NCBI GenBank assembly: GCA_020353515.1
Contig: CP070695.1
Span: 1,928,141 to 1,986,262, forward strand
DNA length: 58,122 bases
From: Candidatus Heimdallarchaeota archaeon
GTDB taxonomy: Archaea; Asgardarchaeota; Heimdallarchaeia; Hodarchaeales; Hodarchaeaceae
Direction of reading: 5' to 3'
Within the stretch, counting starts at the first letter, position 1, and each line of letters starts with the position of its first letter. The notes under the pieces are model-generated. The model had not been told where the DNA came from and did no database searches. It was given only the letters and a program-made list of their open reading frames with translations. The translations under genes were made by a program, and so were the position numbers. Positions 36,516 to 44,982 of this stretch are shown here, in pieces.

Positions 36516-37964
36516 ATGAGCGACACGAACTCTGTTACTTCAAAGTTAAATGTATTCATGTGGTCAACGTATGATATTGCCAATACTGTCTTCAGTATGG
36601 GAATCGTATCTATGACGGTGTTGCAATACGGAACCTTGCTAGGAATGTTGAATGGTTTCGATTATAGCCTAAGTTACTTATTAGCAAGCATGGCCATTGC
36701 GATTAGCACTTTGATTGTGGCTATTACAATTCCTGTTATGGGTACCATCGCTGATAATAACGGTAAAGGAAAATCAGGGACAATTCTCTTTGGATCATTG
36801 ACCATTCTTTTCACAGGGATTGTATTCCTGTTAAATAACATCTTCATTGCATTATTCTGCTTTATAACTGCAAACATCTTTTATCAATGGGGAAATTTGT
36901 TCTACGATACAATGATCCCTAGGATTTGTGAGGATAAGGATAAAGGTTGGGTTTCAGCCGTTGGAGTAGCTTTAGGTTATTTTGGTTCTTTCTTTGCGGT
37001 AATATTCAATTTTGCTGCTATAGCGTTTTTTACAGAAGCAGTTGATCTTCCAGATAACATTGGAGCTATTGCCCCTGAACAATATGAAACTGCAATTGGG
37101 GTACCTAAAAGTGAGTGGATTGGTCATCTAAACGAAATGTGGTTACTCTGTGCATTTGGCTTTCTCTTAATTGCCCTACCGTTCTTATTGACAAGAGAAA
37201 GAGTAGGAAAAAATCGTTTGGCTGAAGTAGGGTTACGTGCTTTACTTGGGTCCGCAATAAGTGAAACTGCTGAAACAGCTAAAGAAGTCTGGAACTATAA
37301 AGATATGCGTTGGTTTGTATTGGGATGGTTTTTTGCTGTCGATGTTGTTCAAACAGTCATCAATATTATGAAACCCGCTGCTGTTGAAGGATTCGGGATG
37401 GACGAAACAACTGCTACTATCCTGCTTCTTGTGGGAGTAGTGTTCGCTGTATTGTTAACCGGTATTGCAGGCCCAATTGCTGATCGGAAAGGGCCAAAAT
37501 TTCTTGCCAAGATTGTAGGCGTTGTGTGGTTGGTCGCGTTGGCTATTCCTATCTTCGCTGATAGTTTTGATGAAGCCGCATCAGCAAATCTTCCAGTCTT
37601 TTTAAAAATACTTCCCAATTTTACAGTCTTTTTAATGGCAATTCTGGTAGGATTCGGAATGGGTTCGATTTGGGTGGTTCAACGAACAATGACCATTGAG
37701 CTCGCTCCACCAGAGAAGATTGGTCAATACTTTGGCTTTAGTAAACTAGCTGGAAAAGGTAGTAGTGCTTTTGGAATTCTTATATTTGGAGGAGTGATCA
37801 GTTTTTTCGCATCAGCCCAAGGGTTTGGTTCCAATGCGTTAGCATACAAAATAGGAATCTTTGTATTGCTAGTATTGTTTTTAATAGGGTTCTCATTCTT
37901 CATGTTGATCAAGGATAGGCATCAGGAATATGTAGCAGGAAAACGGGCGCCTTTTAACGAATAA
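36516..37964 (+). CDS. MFS transporter, UMF1/Atg22-like
   Basis: The 482-residue protein has about 12 membrane helices. MWSTYDIANTVFSMGIVS near the N terminus and PVMGTIADNNGKGKSG after helix 2 are typical of the UMF1 group of major facilitators, as is YDTMIPRI in helix 4. The region IGQYFGFSKLAGKGSSAFG near the C terminus is also characteristic. GGAGTCAAAATT gives a good ribosome binding site. The substrate is unknown; eukaryotic Atg22 relatives export amino acids from vacuoles. Confidence 0.88.
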   Translation: MSDTNSVTSKLNVFMWSTYDIANTVFSMGIVSMTVLQYGTLLGMLNGFDYSLSYLLASMAIAISTLIVAITIPVMGTIADNNGKGKSGTILFGSLTILFTGIVFLLNNIFIALFCFITANIFYQWGNLFYDTMIPRICEDKDKGWVSAVGVALGYFGSFFAVIFNFAAIAFFTEAVDLPDNIGAIAPEQYETAIGVPKSEWIGHLNEMWLLCAFGFLLIALPFLLTRERVGKNRLAEVGLRALLGSAISETAETAKEVWNYKDMRWFVLGWFFAVDVVQTVINIMKPAAVEGFGMDETTATILLLVGVVFAVLLTGIAGPIADRKGPKFLAKIVGVVWLVALAIPIFADSFDEAASANLPVFLKILPNFTVFLMAILVGFGMGSIWVVQRTMTIELAPPEKIGQYFGFSKLAGKGSSAFGILIFGGVISFFASAQGFGSNALAYKIGIFVLLVLFLIGFSFFMLIKDRHQEYVAGKRAPFNE

Positions 37965-38068
37965 GCTACCTTCCTTTCTTTTTATATTCATTAAACTAGA
38001 TTCTTTGAATCACTTCATTTACAGTATATCTATAAAAGTGGAATAATTCATTAAAATTAGGGGTAAAA

Positions 38069-39556
38069 ATGGGACAGAATAGAAAGACGAGAGGAATTTT
38101 TTTAGCAATAATTGTTATTTTTTTGAGTCTACAAACTCTTTGGATGGAAGCTATTGAAAATAAAGATTCTACTTTCCTAGATAGACGTTTAACGAAAAAA
38201 GAAACTAACTTAATCCAAATTCAACTAAATCAGACCTTTGGTGGGTCAGAAAGAGACTATGCTGTTGAAGTAATTCAAACTGCTGATGGAGGGTTCCTCA
38301 TTGCTGGTTCTACAGAATCCTATGGCGAAGGAGATTCAGATATGTGGTTAGTGAAGACTGATGTGAATGGATCTGTGGAATGGAATCAAACTTATGATAT
38401 CCAAGGAAGTGATTGGGCCTCTGACCTCATTCAGACTGCGGATGGGGGGTTCCTATTAATAGGAACCTCATCATACCAAAATATGTTACCTGTTATATAT
38501 AGCGGATCAGTGTTGAAGGTATTTGTTAATGGAACGAAAGAATGGTGTCAGACTTATGGTTATAGCCGAACAGAATGGTACGCAGATGAACATTCTTACA
38601 TTCATTCGGCAGTTCAGACGGCTGATGGTGGGTTCCTCTTCACAGGTGAGACGACCGACTATTATGTAGGTGACTCTGGGCCTAATAATATGGATATGTG
38701 GCTGGTGAAGACTGATATTAATGGCTCTCTTGAATGGAACAAGACCTATGGATCAGCGGATGATAGTGCTTCTGCAGTTATTCAGACAGCTGATGATGGG
38801 TTCCTCATTGCAGGTACGACGGTAGATTATCATTACACGGAAGGATCTGCAATATATCCCCATAATGGGGATATGTGGCTGGTGAAGATATATACTAATG
38901 GTTCTGTAGAATGGGATCAGGCTTATGGGGGATCAGAACATGACTATGCCCGTGAAGTTATTCAGACAACTGATGGGGGATTACTCCTTGCTGGTACGAT
39001 GAATTTTTGGACTAATGATTCGGATATGTGGCTTGTGAAAACTGATGCAAATGGATCTATGGAATGGAATCAGACTTATGGTGGTTTGAATGATGAATCA
39101 GCTTCTGCAGTCATTCAGGTGGCTGATGGTGGATTCCTTATTGCTGGTTCCACTGAATCCTATGGAGCTGGTGACAAGGATGTATGGCTTGTAAAGACTT
39201 ATGCTAATGGAACAGTCAAATGGAATCAGACTATTGGTGGATCAGAAAGAGATGGATCTTCTTCAGTAATTCAGACTACTAATGGCGATTTTCTTATTGT
39301 GGGCTATACAGAATCCTATGGAGCTGGTGATTACGACATGTGGTTGTTAAAATTCTCGGAAACAAGAGACACACCCACAGAATCAATGACTAATACACTG
39401 ACAGAGGAAGAAACAAGTCCAACAAATCCCTATTCAGCTACAAGTGAGTCAACTAATTTATCAGTTCTCATTATTGGATTTGAGACTCCCTTAGTTCTAG
39501 TAGTATTTTTGCTAGGAGTGCTCACTTATAAACGAAAGAAAAAGACTCGAATATAA
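38069..39556 (+). CDS. Surface beta-repeat protein with signal peptide and C-terminal anchor
   Basis: The 495-residue protein has a signal-like helix at residues 8-26 (IFLAIIVIFLSLQTLWM). Seven repeats of about 55 residues follow, each with the blocks VIQTADGGFLIAGSTESYG, DMWLVKTDxNG and xEWNQTYGG. A single helix (LSVLIIGFETPLVLVVFLLGVL) followed by Lys/Arg (KRKKKTRI) ends the chain. The repeats should form a beta propeller. N-linked sequons (NQT, NGS) are frequent. Position outside the cell is clear from the topology; the ligand is unknown. Confidence 0.78.
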   Translation: MGQNRKTRGIFLAIIVIFLSLQTLWMEAIENKDSTFLDRRLTKKETNLIQIQLNQTFGGSERDYAVEVIQTADGGFLIAGSTESYGEGDSDMWLVKTDVNGSVEWNQTYDIQGSDWASDLIQTADGGFLLIGTSSYQNMLPVIYSGSVLKVFVNGTKEWCQTYGYSRTEWYADEHSYIHSAVQTADGGFLFTGETTDYYVGDSGPNNMDMWLVKTDINGSLEWNKTYGSADDSASAVIQTADDGFLIAGTTVDYHYTEGSAIYPHNGDMWLVKIYTNGSVEWDQAYGGSEHDYAREVIQTTDGGLLLAGTMNFWTNDSDMWLVKTDANGSMEWNQTYGGLNDESASAVIQVADGGFLIAGSTESYGAGDKDVWLVKTYANGTVKWNQTIGGSERDGSSSVIQTTNGDFLIVGYTESYGAGDYDMWLLKFSETRDTPTESMTNTLTEEETSPTNPYSATSESTNLSVLIIGFETPLVLVVFLLGVLTYKRKKKTRI

Positions 39557-39611
39557 AAAGATCTTAATTTCTCCACCTATTCTTAATAGTGATCAATGAT
39601 GAGCGATATAG

Positions 39612-40655
39612 ATGACAGTAGAAAGCTTTAAACACAGATTAATTAATTTCTACGAAACTCAAATTGAACAAGCTGATAATATTAAGATTTTTGATTTAAA
39701 TAAAATCACAAGCGGATGGGAAACAGAAGTATATTCCTTTGATATCGAGTATCAGTATAAAAAGGATAACATTCAGGAGAACCTTATTCTAAGAACCTTT
39801 CCAGGAAAAGGAGGACAGTGGAAGTCTCAATATGAATTTGACCTAATGAAGAATCTTATCAAGGCTAATTATCCAGTGCCAAGAGTTTATTTTTTAGAGT
39901 CCGAGAAAAAGATCCTAGGTTATCCATTCATTATCATGGAGAGAATGAAAGGAGGAACATTGAGTAAGGTTATCAGAGAAGCATCTGATGTAGAAAAACA
40001 GAAGCTTAAATTCCTTTATATTGAGTATTTTGTGAAGCTCCATAATCTAGACTATCAAAAAGTTGCTCCAAATGCTGCACAGATAAAATTTAACAACCAA
40101 TTTGAATATATTGAGAACCCCTTACAATCCATGAGAAAAGATGCAACTCGGTACAAGGTTGAGGAATTTTTAGAAGTTGTAGAATGGCTAGAGGAAAGAG
40201 TAGAGACTGTTCCAAATGAACAATTATCTTTAGTGCATTATGATTACCACCCCAGTAATATTGTTCTCTCAGAGGAAAAGAAACTGTATGTTATTGATTG
40301 GAGTGTTTCACGTGTAACTGATTTCCGTGTAGATCTAGGATGGACTTTATTATTACATAGTACGTATGGAGCGTATGAAAATAGAGATTTTATTCTGAAT
40401 ATTTATCAAAAAATATGCAACCAGAGAATTAAGCAAATTGAGTATTTCGAAGTAGTAGCAGCAGCCCGTCGGCTTATTGTTATGGCGATATCATTATCCG
40501 GACAAGATGAAGTGGTTGGAACAAGGCCAGAAGTGGCCCAAATTCTGAAAGGATATACAAAACATGTGGATGGTGTGATAAGGATCTTGAAAGATAGCAC
40601 AGGGATTATTCTGCATGGTCTTGAATCCATGATTAAGAAAGTATCACCCAGGTGA
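39612..40655 (+). CDS. Aminoglycoside-phosphotransferase (APH) family kinase
   Basis: The 347-residue protein has a small N lobe with the ATP-facing LILRTFPG and the helix ESEKKILGYPFIIMERMKGG. The catalytic loop is SLVHYDYHPSNIVLSE, with the catalytic Asp in HYD, and VIDWS holds the metal Asp. These fit the APH/choline-kinase fold (PF01636). Archaeal members probably phosphorylate small alcohols or sugars rather than drugs. The next gene downstream begins a regulated operon, and one of its repeat elements overlaps the last codons here. Confidence 0.85.
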   Translation: MTVESFKHRLINFYETQIEQADNIKIFDLNKITSGWETEVYSFDIEYQYKKDNIQENLILRTFPGKGGQWKSQYEFDLMKNLIKANYPVPRVYFLESEKKILGYPFIIMERMKGGTLSKVIREASDVEKQKLKFLYIEYFVKLHNLDYQKVAPNAAQIKFNNQFEYIENPLQSMRKDATRYKVEEFLEVVEWLEERVETVPNEQLSLVHYDYHPSNIVLSEEKKLYVIDWSVSRVTDFRVDLGWTLLLHSTYGAYENRDFILNIYQKICNQRIKQIEYFEVVAAARRLIVMAISLSGQDEVVGTRPEVAQILKGYTKHVDGVIRILKDSTGIILHGLESMIKKVSPR

Positions 40656-40683
40656 ATTACACTCATTGATAAATTCGAAACAT
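40655..40683. promoter_or_regulatory. Operator-like repeat A of the wHTH-ARPP-1 operon
   Basis: The 29-base element begins AATTACACTCATTGATAA and ends ATTCGAAACAT. It overlaps the stop of the APH-family gene and lies about 150 bases upstream of the operon start. It matches copy B closely, including TGATAA and TTCGAAACAT. Confidence 0.5.
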
Positions 40684-40772
40684 GTTCTGTGAAGATCCTT
40701 GTCTGGGATGGCACAGCAAATCCTAACTCTTTTGTAACCGTTTTTCTCTCAACAAACCGATGAAAATAAATT

Positions 40773-40802
40773 AATTACATCCTTTGATAAAATTCGAAAC
40801 AT
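40773..40802. promoter_or_regulatory. Operator-like repeat B of the wHTH-ARPP-1 operon
   Basis: The element begins AATTACATCCTTTGATAA and ends ATTCGAAACAT, directly abutting the TATA-like box. The position fits an activator or a repressor that blocks TFB/TBP binding. Confidence 0.55.
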
Positions 40803-40810
40803 TTAAATAA
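40802..40810 (+). promoter_or_regulatory. TATA-like box of the wHTH-ARPP-1 operon
   Basis: TTTAAATAA at 40802-40810, about 24-27 bases upstream of GTG 40830 and ATG 40833, is the spacing of a leaderless archaeal promoter. Confidence 0.55.
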
Positions 40811-40828
40811 TTACACTTTTTGATAACA
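40809..40828. promoter_or_regulatory. Operator-like repeat C (half copy) overlapping the start site
   Basis: AATTACACTTTTTGATAACA repeats the first half of copies A and B (AATTACA...TTGATAA) but lacks the TTCGAAACAT half. It lies between the TATA box and the start codon, so binding there would block transcription. Confidence 0.5.
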
Positions 40829-40829
40829 A

Positions 40830-42182
40830 GTGATGAAAAAAATCCAAGATCTTCTCTCCACAAAAGGAACGCTAACTATTCTTTCTTACCTAAAAAGTAA
40901 TCCTGGGATTACTATTGTAATGATTAATAGCTATTTTGCGAAATCTGTTCAAACTCCCCTTACTACTGCAACTATTTACCGGAGAGTTAAAGAATTAGAA
41001 GAATTAAAGCTAATTTCCCGTCTACCAACGAATTCAGAGAGATTCATTCTTACACTTTATGCGGAGGAGATCTTAAAAAAAAATAAGAGGTGGAAAAATG
41101 TGAATTTTCAAACAGTAATTCAAGATTTAGGTAGTTATTTTGATATTGGTACTCCTGTGTCCCAGGATAAATTTGTTGTTTATCCTTTGATTAAAACGGA
41201 CCTGTCTTCAGTCGTATTAGGTTTACTTGAGGCAGAGGAAAAAGAACTTGCATGGATTCAAGAATCAGAAGGATCGGAAAGTGTTGAGATTCTTGAAGCT
41301 ATTAATAAAAGCAAAAATCCTGTTTTAATACCTTATCTCCATCAAGTTGAGGGTGGAAAACAGGATAGAACTATTTTCGAACCTATTCTCATTCCCATTG
41401 GTAATGATGAGTCTAATCCATTAAAAATTCCTGCTAAGTGCATTGAACAGTCCCGATGGAGGTATTCTAGCTCTCGTGGTGAAACAACATCATTAAAATT
41501 CAAATCCGCGAAGACACGTATGGCCTCCCAAATGGCAAATGTCTCTGCTAAAGCTGGAGATCAATCTACCGTTTGGGAAACAGTATCCGCTGCAGTAGGT
41601 GCGTTACAGCTTGGCGAAGAAGACGCTCCTACTCATAGTTATCGTGAGATTCAGGAAAAATCCTACGAAAAAGATGCTGATCTTAAAAAACTGCAAGAAA
41701 GCCTCTCTGCTGCTGTCAATCTTGAGAATCAGGTTGGAATTGTATGTGCATATGGGGATAAGCTACTAGGTCTCGAGATTTATGGCTCTCCTACGCTTTG
41801 GAACCAGTTCAATGAGCTAGTCCTGAAAGGATTTCTTACTGATAAAGCATTCATGCAGAAACAGGAAATTACTCAAACGTTACCAGATAAGCTAGACGAG
41901 ATTCTGAGAAATGAATTCAAAGATCTCAAAGTGAATAAAGAAAAAGCAACAGGTACAGGGGATCTGTTTCGGTTTAATAATAAGAAATGGCAAGGAATCA
42001 GTATAAATTATCAAGGAAATCCTGTACATCTCTATGCTACCAAGGAACAAGTCGATATTCTCAAGGGGAGAAAACTACGACTGGAATATGGTGTTCCACA
42101 GATGCAGGTTCAATCAATTCGAAACATCCCGTCCCAACAACAAGAAATAATACTCGAACAAGTTATTGACGAATCAGAATAG
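40830..42182 (+). CDS. Winged-helix fused to ARPP-1 (DUF6569) domain
   Basis: Residues of about 1-85 form a winged helix (LTTATIYRRVKELEELKLISR). Residues of about 112-340 carry the ARPP-1/DUF6569 pattern: FVVYPLI, WIQESEGSESVEILEAINKS, NPVLIPYLHQVEGGKQDR, FEPILIPIG, IPAKCIEQSRW (C204), DQSTVWETVS and QVGIVCAYGDKLLGLEIYGS. This domain is predicted to be enzymatic and is named for its association with ADP-ribosylglycohydrolase and rhodanese-phosphatase proteins in conflict or stress contexts. A C-terminal domain of about 110 residues follows. Starts at GTG 40830 or ATG 40833. It is the first gene of a three-gene operon. Fusion of this domain to a DNA-binding domain is unusual. Confidence 0.75.
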   Translation: MMKKIQDLLSTKGTLTILSYLKSNPGITIVMINSYFAKSVQTPLTTATIYRRVKELEELKLISRLPTNSERFILTLYAEEILKKNKRWKNVNFQTVIQDLGSYFDIGTPVSQDKFVVYPLIKTDLSSVVLGLLEAEEKELAWIQESEGSESVEILEAINKSKNPVLIPYLHQVEGGKQDRTIFEPILIPIGNDESNPLKIPAKCIEQSRWRYSSSRGETTSLKFKSAKTRMASQMANVSAKAGDQSTVWETVSAAVGALQLGEEDAPTHSYREIQEKSYEKDADLKKLQESLSAAVNLENQVGIVCAYGDKLLGLEIYGSPTLWNQFNELVLKGFLTDKAFMQKQEITQTLPDKLDEILRNEFKDLKVNKEKATGTGDLFRFNNKKWQGISINYQGNPVHLYATKEQVDILKGRKLRLEYGVPQMQVQSIRNIPSQQQEIILEQVIDESE

Positions 42183-42777
42183 CGAAAGTGGGTTTAAAAC
42201 AATGTTTGACTTACTAGCGTCAAAAGGAAGTAAGGAAATTTTAGAATACATTAGAGAACAGATGAAAGAAAAGCCTGATGATCGAAAATCAAGTAGTGTC
42301 GATATTAATGCCCATTTTACAGGTGATGAAGCCCCTGAAATGCTTACAACAGCAACGATCTATAGAAGATTAAAAGAATTAGAACTGGTAGGGTTTATCA
42401 TTAGACAACCACCAGATTCTAACACCTTTATCCTCACTCAACAAGCCATTGACATTCTTGACCGTCAAATTCTTCAGCATCCTGAAATAACAGAGTTAAA
42501 ACGATCCCATCGGTCGCTTCTCCGTCAAATAAGGCAACATAAGAATGCCAACGTAATCGAACTGCAAGAAAAAGCGCAATTGTCTCCAACAACAATTAAT
42601 GTTGGGTTACAAAAACTAAGCAATCTTGGTTTGATAGAACCAATCAAAGTTGATAAGAAAAAACCAATTGGATCATTAAAGCGCCCAGGTCGTCCAAAAA
42701 AGCGACATAAACTTACAAAAAAGGGGGAGGAGATATATGAAGCACAAGCGATGCTTGAAGAAGAACAAACTAAATAG
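42166..42777 (+). CDS. Protein with two winged-helix domains
   Basis: The frame begins at TTG 42166, overlapping the previous gene by 17 bases; ATG 42202 (MFDLLASKG) is an alternative that aligns with the start of the preceding protein. The N-terminal winged helix resembles that of the first gene (LTTATIYRRLKELELVGFI), so the two arose by duplication of this domain. A second HTH (SLLRQIRQHKNANVIELQEK, then AQLSPTTINVGLQKLSNLGL) follows, ending in a basic KRPGRPKKRHKL segment. It is a likely transcription regulator, possibly a partner of the ARPP-1 protein at the repeated operators. Confidence 0.75.
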   Translation: MTNQNSESGFKTMFDLLASKGSKEILEYIREQMKEKPDDRKSSSVDINAHFTGDEAPEMLTTATIYRRLKELELVGFIIRQPPDSNTFILTQQAIDILDRQILQHPEITELKRSHRSLLRQIRQHKNANVIELQEKAQLSPTTINVGLQKLSNLGLIEPIKVDKKKPIGSLKRPGRPKKRHKLTKKGEEIYEAQAMLEEEQTK

Positions 42778-42788
42778 AAGGAACCATT

Positions 42789-44057
42789 ATGACAATAGAA
42801 GAAAATGAAGATATTAAAATCGAAGTGACCCCGAGCTCACAATACGCTTTAGCTAATGGTGAGACCCATCTTTACATTCAACTGAAATTGACAGGAAAAG
42901 AGATTGAAGTTGAGGGGGCTAGAACCAACATAAATTTGGGAGTAGTTCTTGATCGTTCAGGGAGTATGCATGGTTCAAAGCTGCAAAAAGCAAAAGAAGC
43001 AGTCGAATTCATTGTCAATAATCTCTCAAATGAGGATGTATTTGCATTAACGATGTATGATCATAAAATCGATACAATCATCCCATCAGCGAAATTAATT
43101 AATCGTACCGCAATTATAAATCAACTCCGAGCCATTCGTAGTCGTGGTAGAACTAACCTACATGGGGGTGTCATTGAGGGAGCAAAACAGATTGAAACTG
43201 TAAAATACCTAGAATATAGGAACGTATTATTACTCCTTTCTGATGGTCTAGCTAATGAGGGAATAACTGATCGTAACCGCATTCGAGAATCAGTGACAGG
43301 CATTTACGAAGGGGGGATCGGGATAAGTACATTCGGAGTAGGTGATGATTTTGATGAGGATTTACTCGTGAATATTGCTGATGCTGCTGGAGGCTCCTTC
43401 TATTTCATTGAAACGCCTGATAATATTCCTAAATTCATTGAAAAAGAATTTCAAGGACTTTTAGTAACTGCAGGTTACAACATAGAGATTGAATGGCAGA
43501 CTGTGGAAGATGTACGTATTCAAAGAGCACTGGGAGTTCCTTACGAAGATCGGTTATCTACTAAATCAAAAATGGGTGATCTCAGAAGCGGAAATGAGTT
43601 ATTAGTAATTCTTGATGTAACAATCCCCCCAACTGAGAGTCAAGAAGTGGAAGCGGTGACTTTTAATGTCAAGTGGGTCCCTCGAAGTGGATCCACCAAG
43701 CCCATTCAAACCACTATTCCCTGTAACATAATATACACAACTGATGAAAGTCTTCTCGCTACAGAAAACGACCAAGTTTTAGAGAATGTTCATATTTTAG
43801 AAGCTGCTTATACCCAGTATGAAGCAATGGAGATGGCTGATCTAGGAGATTTTTCAGGAGCTCAAAGAACCATGCACATGTTTCAAGAAAAGCTCGACCG
43901 ACAAATTTCTCAGACTGGATCTGTGAATCTGCAAAGGTTGCATGAACAACAGAGTGAGATGTTAAGAGATGTGTTGAGTGAGGAGAAATATTCCAAAGGT
44001 ACTCGGAAAAAACTTCGGTCTAGCATGTATGATCTTCGAAAAAGACGATCTTCATGA
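42789..44057 (+). CDS. von Willebrand factor A-domain protein
   Basis: The 422-residue protein has an intact MIDAS: DRSGS (D55, S57, S59), T122 in RTNLHGG and D152 in LLSDGLANEG. A beta-sandwich of about 120 residues (EIEWQTVEDVRIQRALGVP) follows, as in bacterial vWA proteins of this size, then a helical C terminus (GAQRTMHMFQEKLDRQISQT). There is no signal peptide, so it should act in the cytoplasm as a metal-dependent binding module. It starts 11 bases after the double-HTH gene, in the same operon. A MoxR-type ATPase, the common vWA partner, is absent. Confidence 0.9.
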   Translation: MTIEENEDIKIEVTPSSQYALANGETHLYIQLKLTGKEIEVEGARTNINLGVVLDRSGSMHGSKLQKAKEAVEFIVNNLSNEDVFALTMYDHKIDTIIPSAKLINRTAIINQLRAIRSRGRTNLHGGVIEGAKQIETVKYLEYRNVLLLLSDGLANEGITDRNRIRESVTGIYEGGIGISTFGVGDDFDEDLLVNIADAAGGSFYFIETPDNIPKFIEKEFQGLLVTAGYNIEIEWQTVEDVRIQRALGVPYEDRLSTKSKMGDLRSGNELLVILDVTIPPTESQEVEAVTFNVKWVPRSGSTKPIQTTIPCNIIYTTDESLLATENDQVLENVHILEAAYTQYEAMEMADLGDFSGAQRTMHMFQEKLDRQISQTGSVNLQRLHEQQSEMLRDVLSEEKYSKGTRKKLRSSMYDLRKRRSS

Positions 44058-44116
44058 GGTTTTACGATGACACGGGTTGCTATTAATCCTAGTATCCCGT
44101 ACGATTAGGCCCCTCC

Positions 44117-44123
44117 TTTTTTT
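44117..44123 (+). terminator. Poly-T terminator after the vWA gene
   Basis: CCCTCC followed by seven T (44117-44123) lies 60 bases after the vWA stop, ending the wHTH-ARPP-1/vWA operon before the AIM24-family gene. A 13-codon ATG frame (44067-44108) sits in between and is not called as a gene. Confidence 0.4.
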
Positions 44124-44193
44124 ATTATTATATAGATTATAGACAACTTTTTCATAAGGGTCTACTTTTATTAGGCACTTTTTTTCAGCTTTA

Positions 44194-44217
44194 GTGTAAC
44201 AACTAAGTACCTTACAC
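44194..44217. promoter_or_regulatory. Inverted repeat upstream of the AIM24-family gene
   Basis: GTGTAA (44194-44199) and TTACAC (44212-44217) form a 6-base inverted repeat with a 12-base spacer, 17-40 bases upstream of ATG 44234. It may be an operator. Confidence 0.3.
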
Positions 44218-44233
44218 GATGTGAGATGTAATT

Positions 44234-44953
44234 ATGTCAGCTGATAAAGAACGATCTTTCTTGAAATATGAAATTACAGGTAGTCCTGCTTTTTCCGTGG
44301 TGAGAATCTTTCTAGATCAACCTGGTCAGCAGGTACGAGCAGAGGGTGGAGCTATGGTGTATATGGATGGTCACATCCATATGGAGACGAAATCTGCAGG
44401 TGGAATTATGCGGGGATTGAAGCGTAAATTCTCTGGTGAATCTATGTTCCAGAACTTCTTTTCCCTTCCTGATGGTGCACCTCCTGGTATGGTTGCCTTT
44501 GCACATGGAGCACCAGGTGATATTGTTCATCTCCACCTTGAAAAAGGTGAAGAATGGACATTAAGCAGAGATGCATATATTTGTGGATCAACAAGCATAG
44601 CAGTAACGTCAAAACTGGGTGGATTTAAGAGTATGTTAGGAGGGGAAGGCCTTGTACTCACAAAAATTATGGCCGAAGGTGAAGGTGACGTATGGATGGG
44701 TGGCTATGGCTATGTTGAGCGTCATGAGCTAGCCCCAGGACAAGAATTTGTTTGTGACAATGGTGTGATGATGGCTTTTCAAACCCATATGCAACATCGA
44801 GTCTCAAAAGTAGGTGGACGGAAAAGTTTTATTCTTGGTGGCGAAGGGATTGTTATTCGTTACACTGGACCTGGTATTGTTTATACCCAGAATCGCGAGA
44901 TTGGCTTATTAGCTTCTTTACTTGTGCCATACTTACCTGTGACACGAGGATAG
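44234..44953 (+). CDS. AIM24 / TIGR00266 family protein
   Basis: The 239-residue protein is a beta-rich Gly-rich sheet sandwich. Characteristic blocks are FLDQPGQQVRAEGGAMVYMD, MFQNFF, DAYICGSTSIAVTSKLGG and the C-terminal IRYTGPGIVYTQNR. TIGR00266/AIM24 members, such as the mitochondrial AIM24, share this fold; the molecular function is unsettled. There is no membrane segment. It lies downstream of the vWA operon on the same strand but behind a poly-T and an inverted repeat, so it likely has its own promoter. A link to the vWA system is possible. Confidence 0.88.
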   Translation: MSADKERSFLKYEITGSPAFSVVRIFLDQPGQQVRAEGGAMVYMDGHIHMETKSAGGIMRGLKRKFSGESMFQNFFSLPDGAPPGMVAFAHGAPGDIVHLHLEKGEEWTLSRDAYICGSTSIAVTSKLGGFKSMLGGEGLVLTKIMAEGEGDVWMGGYGYVERHELAPGQEFVCDNGVMMAFQTHMQHRVSKVGGRKSFILGGEGIVIRYTGPGIVYTQNREIGLLASLLVPYLPVTRG

Positions 44954-44982
44954 AAAAAACTATCCTACATTCCCTTTTTTCA

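Noticed and set aside
44067..44108. 13-codon frame MTRVAINPSIPYD after the vWA gene
   Set aside because: Too short, with no independent evidence; a poly-T terminator follows it.
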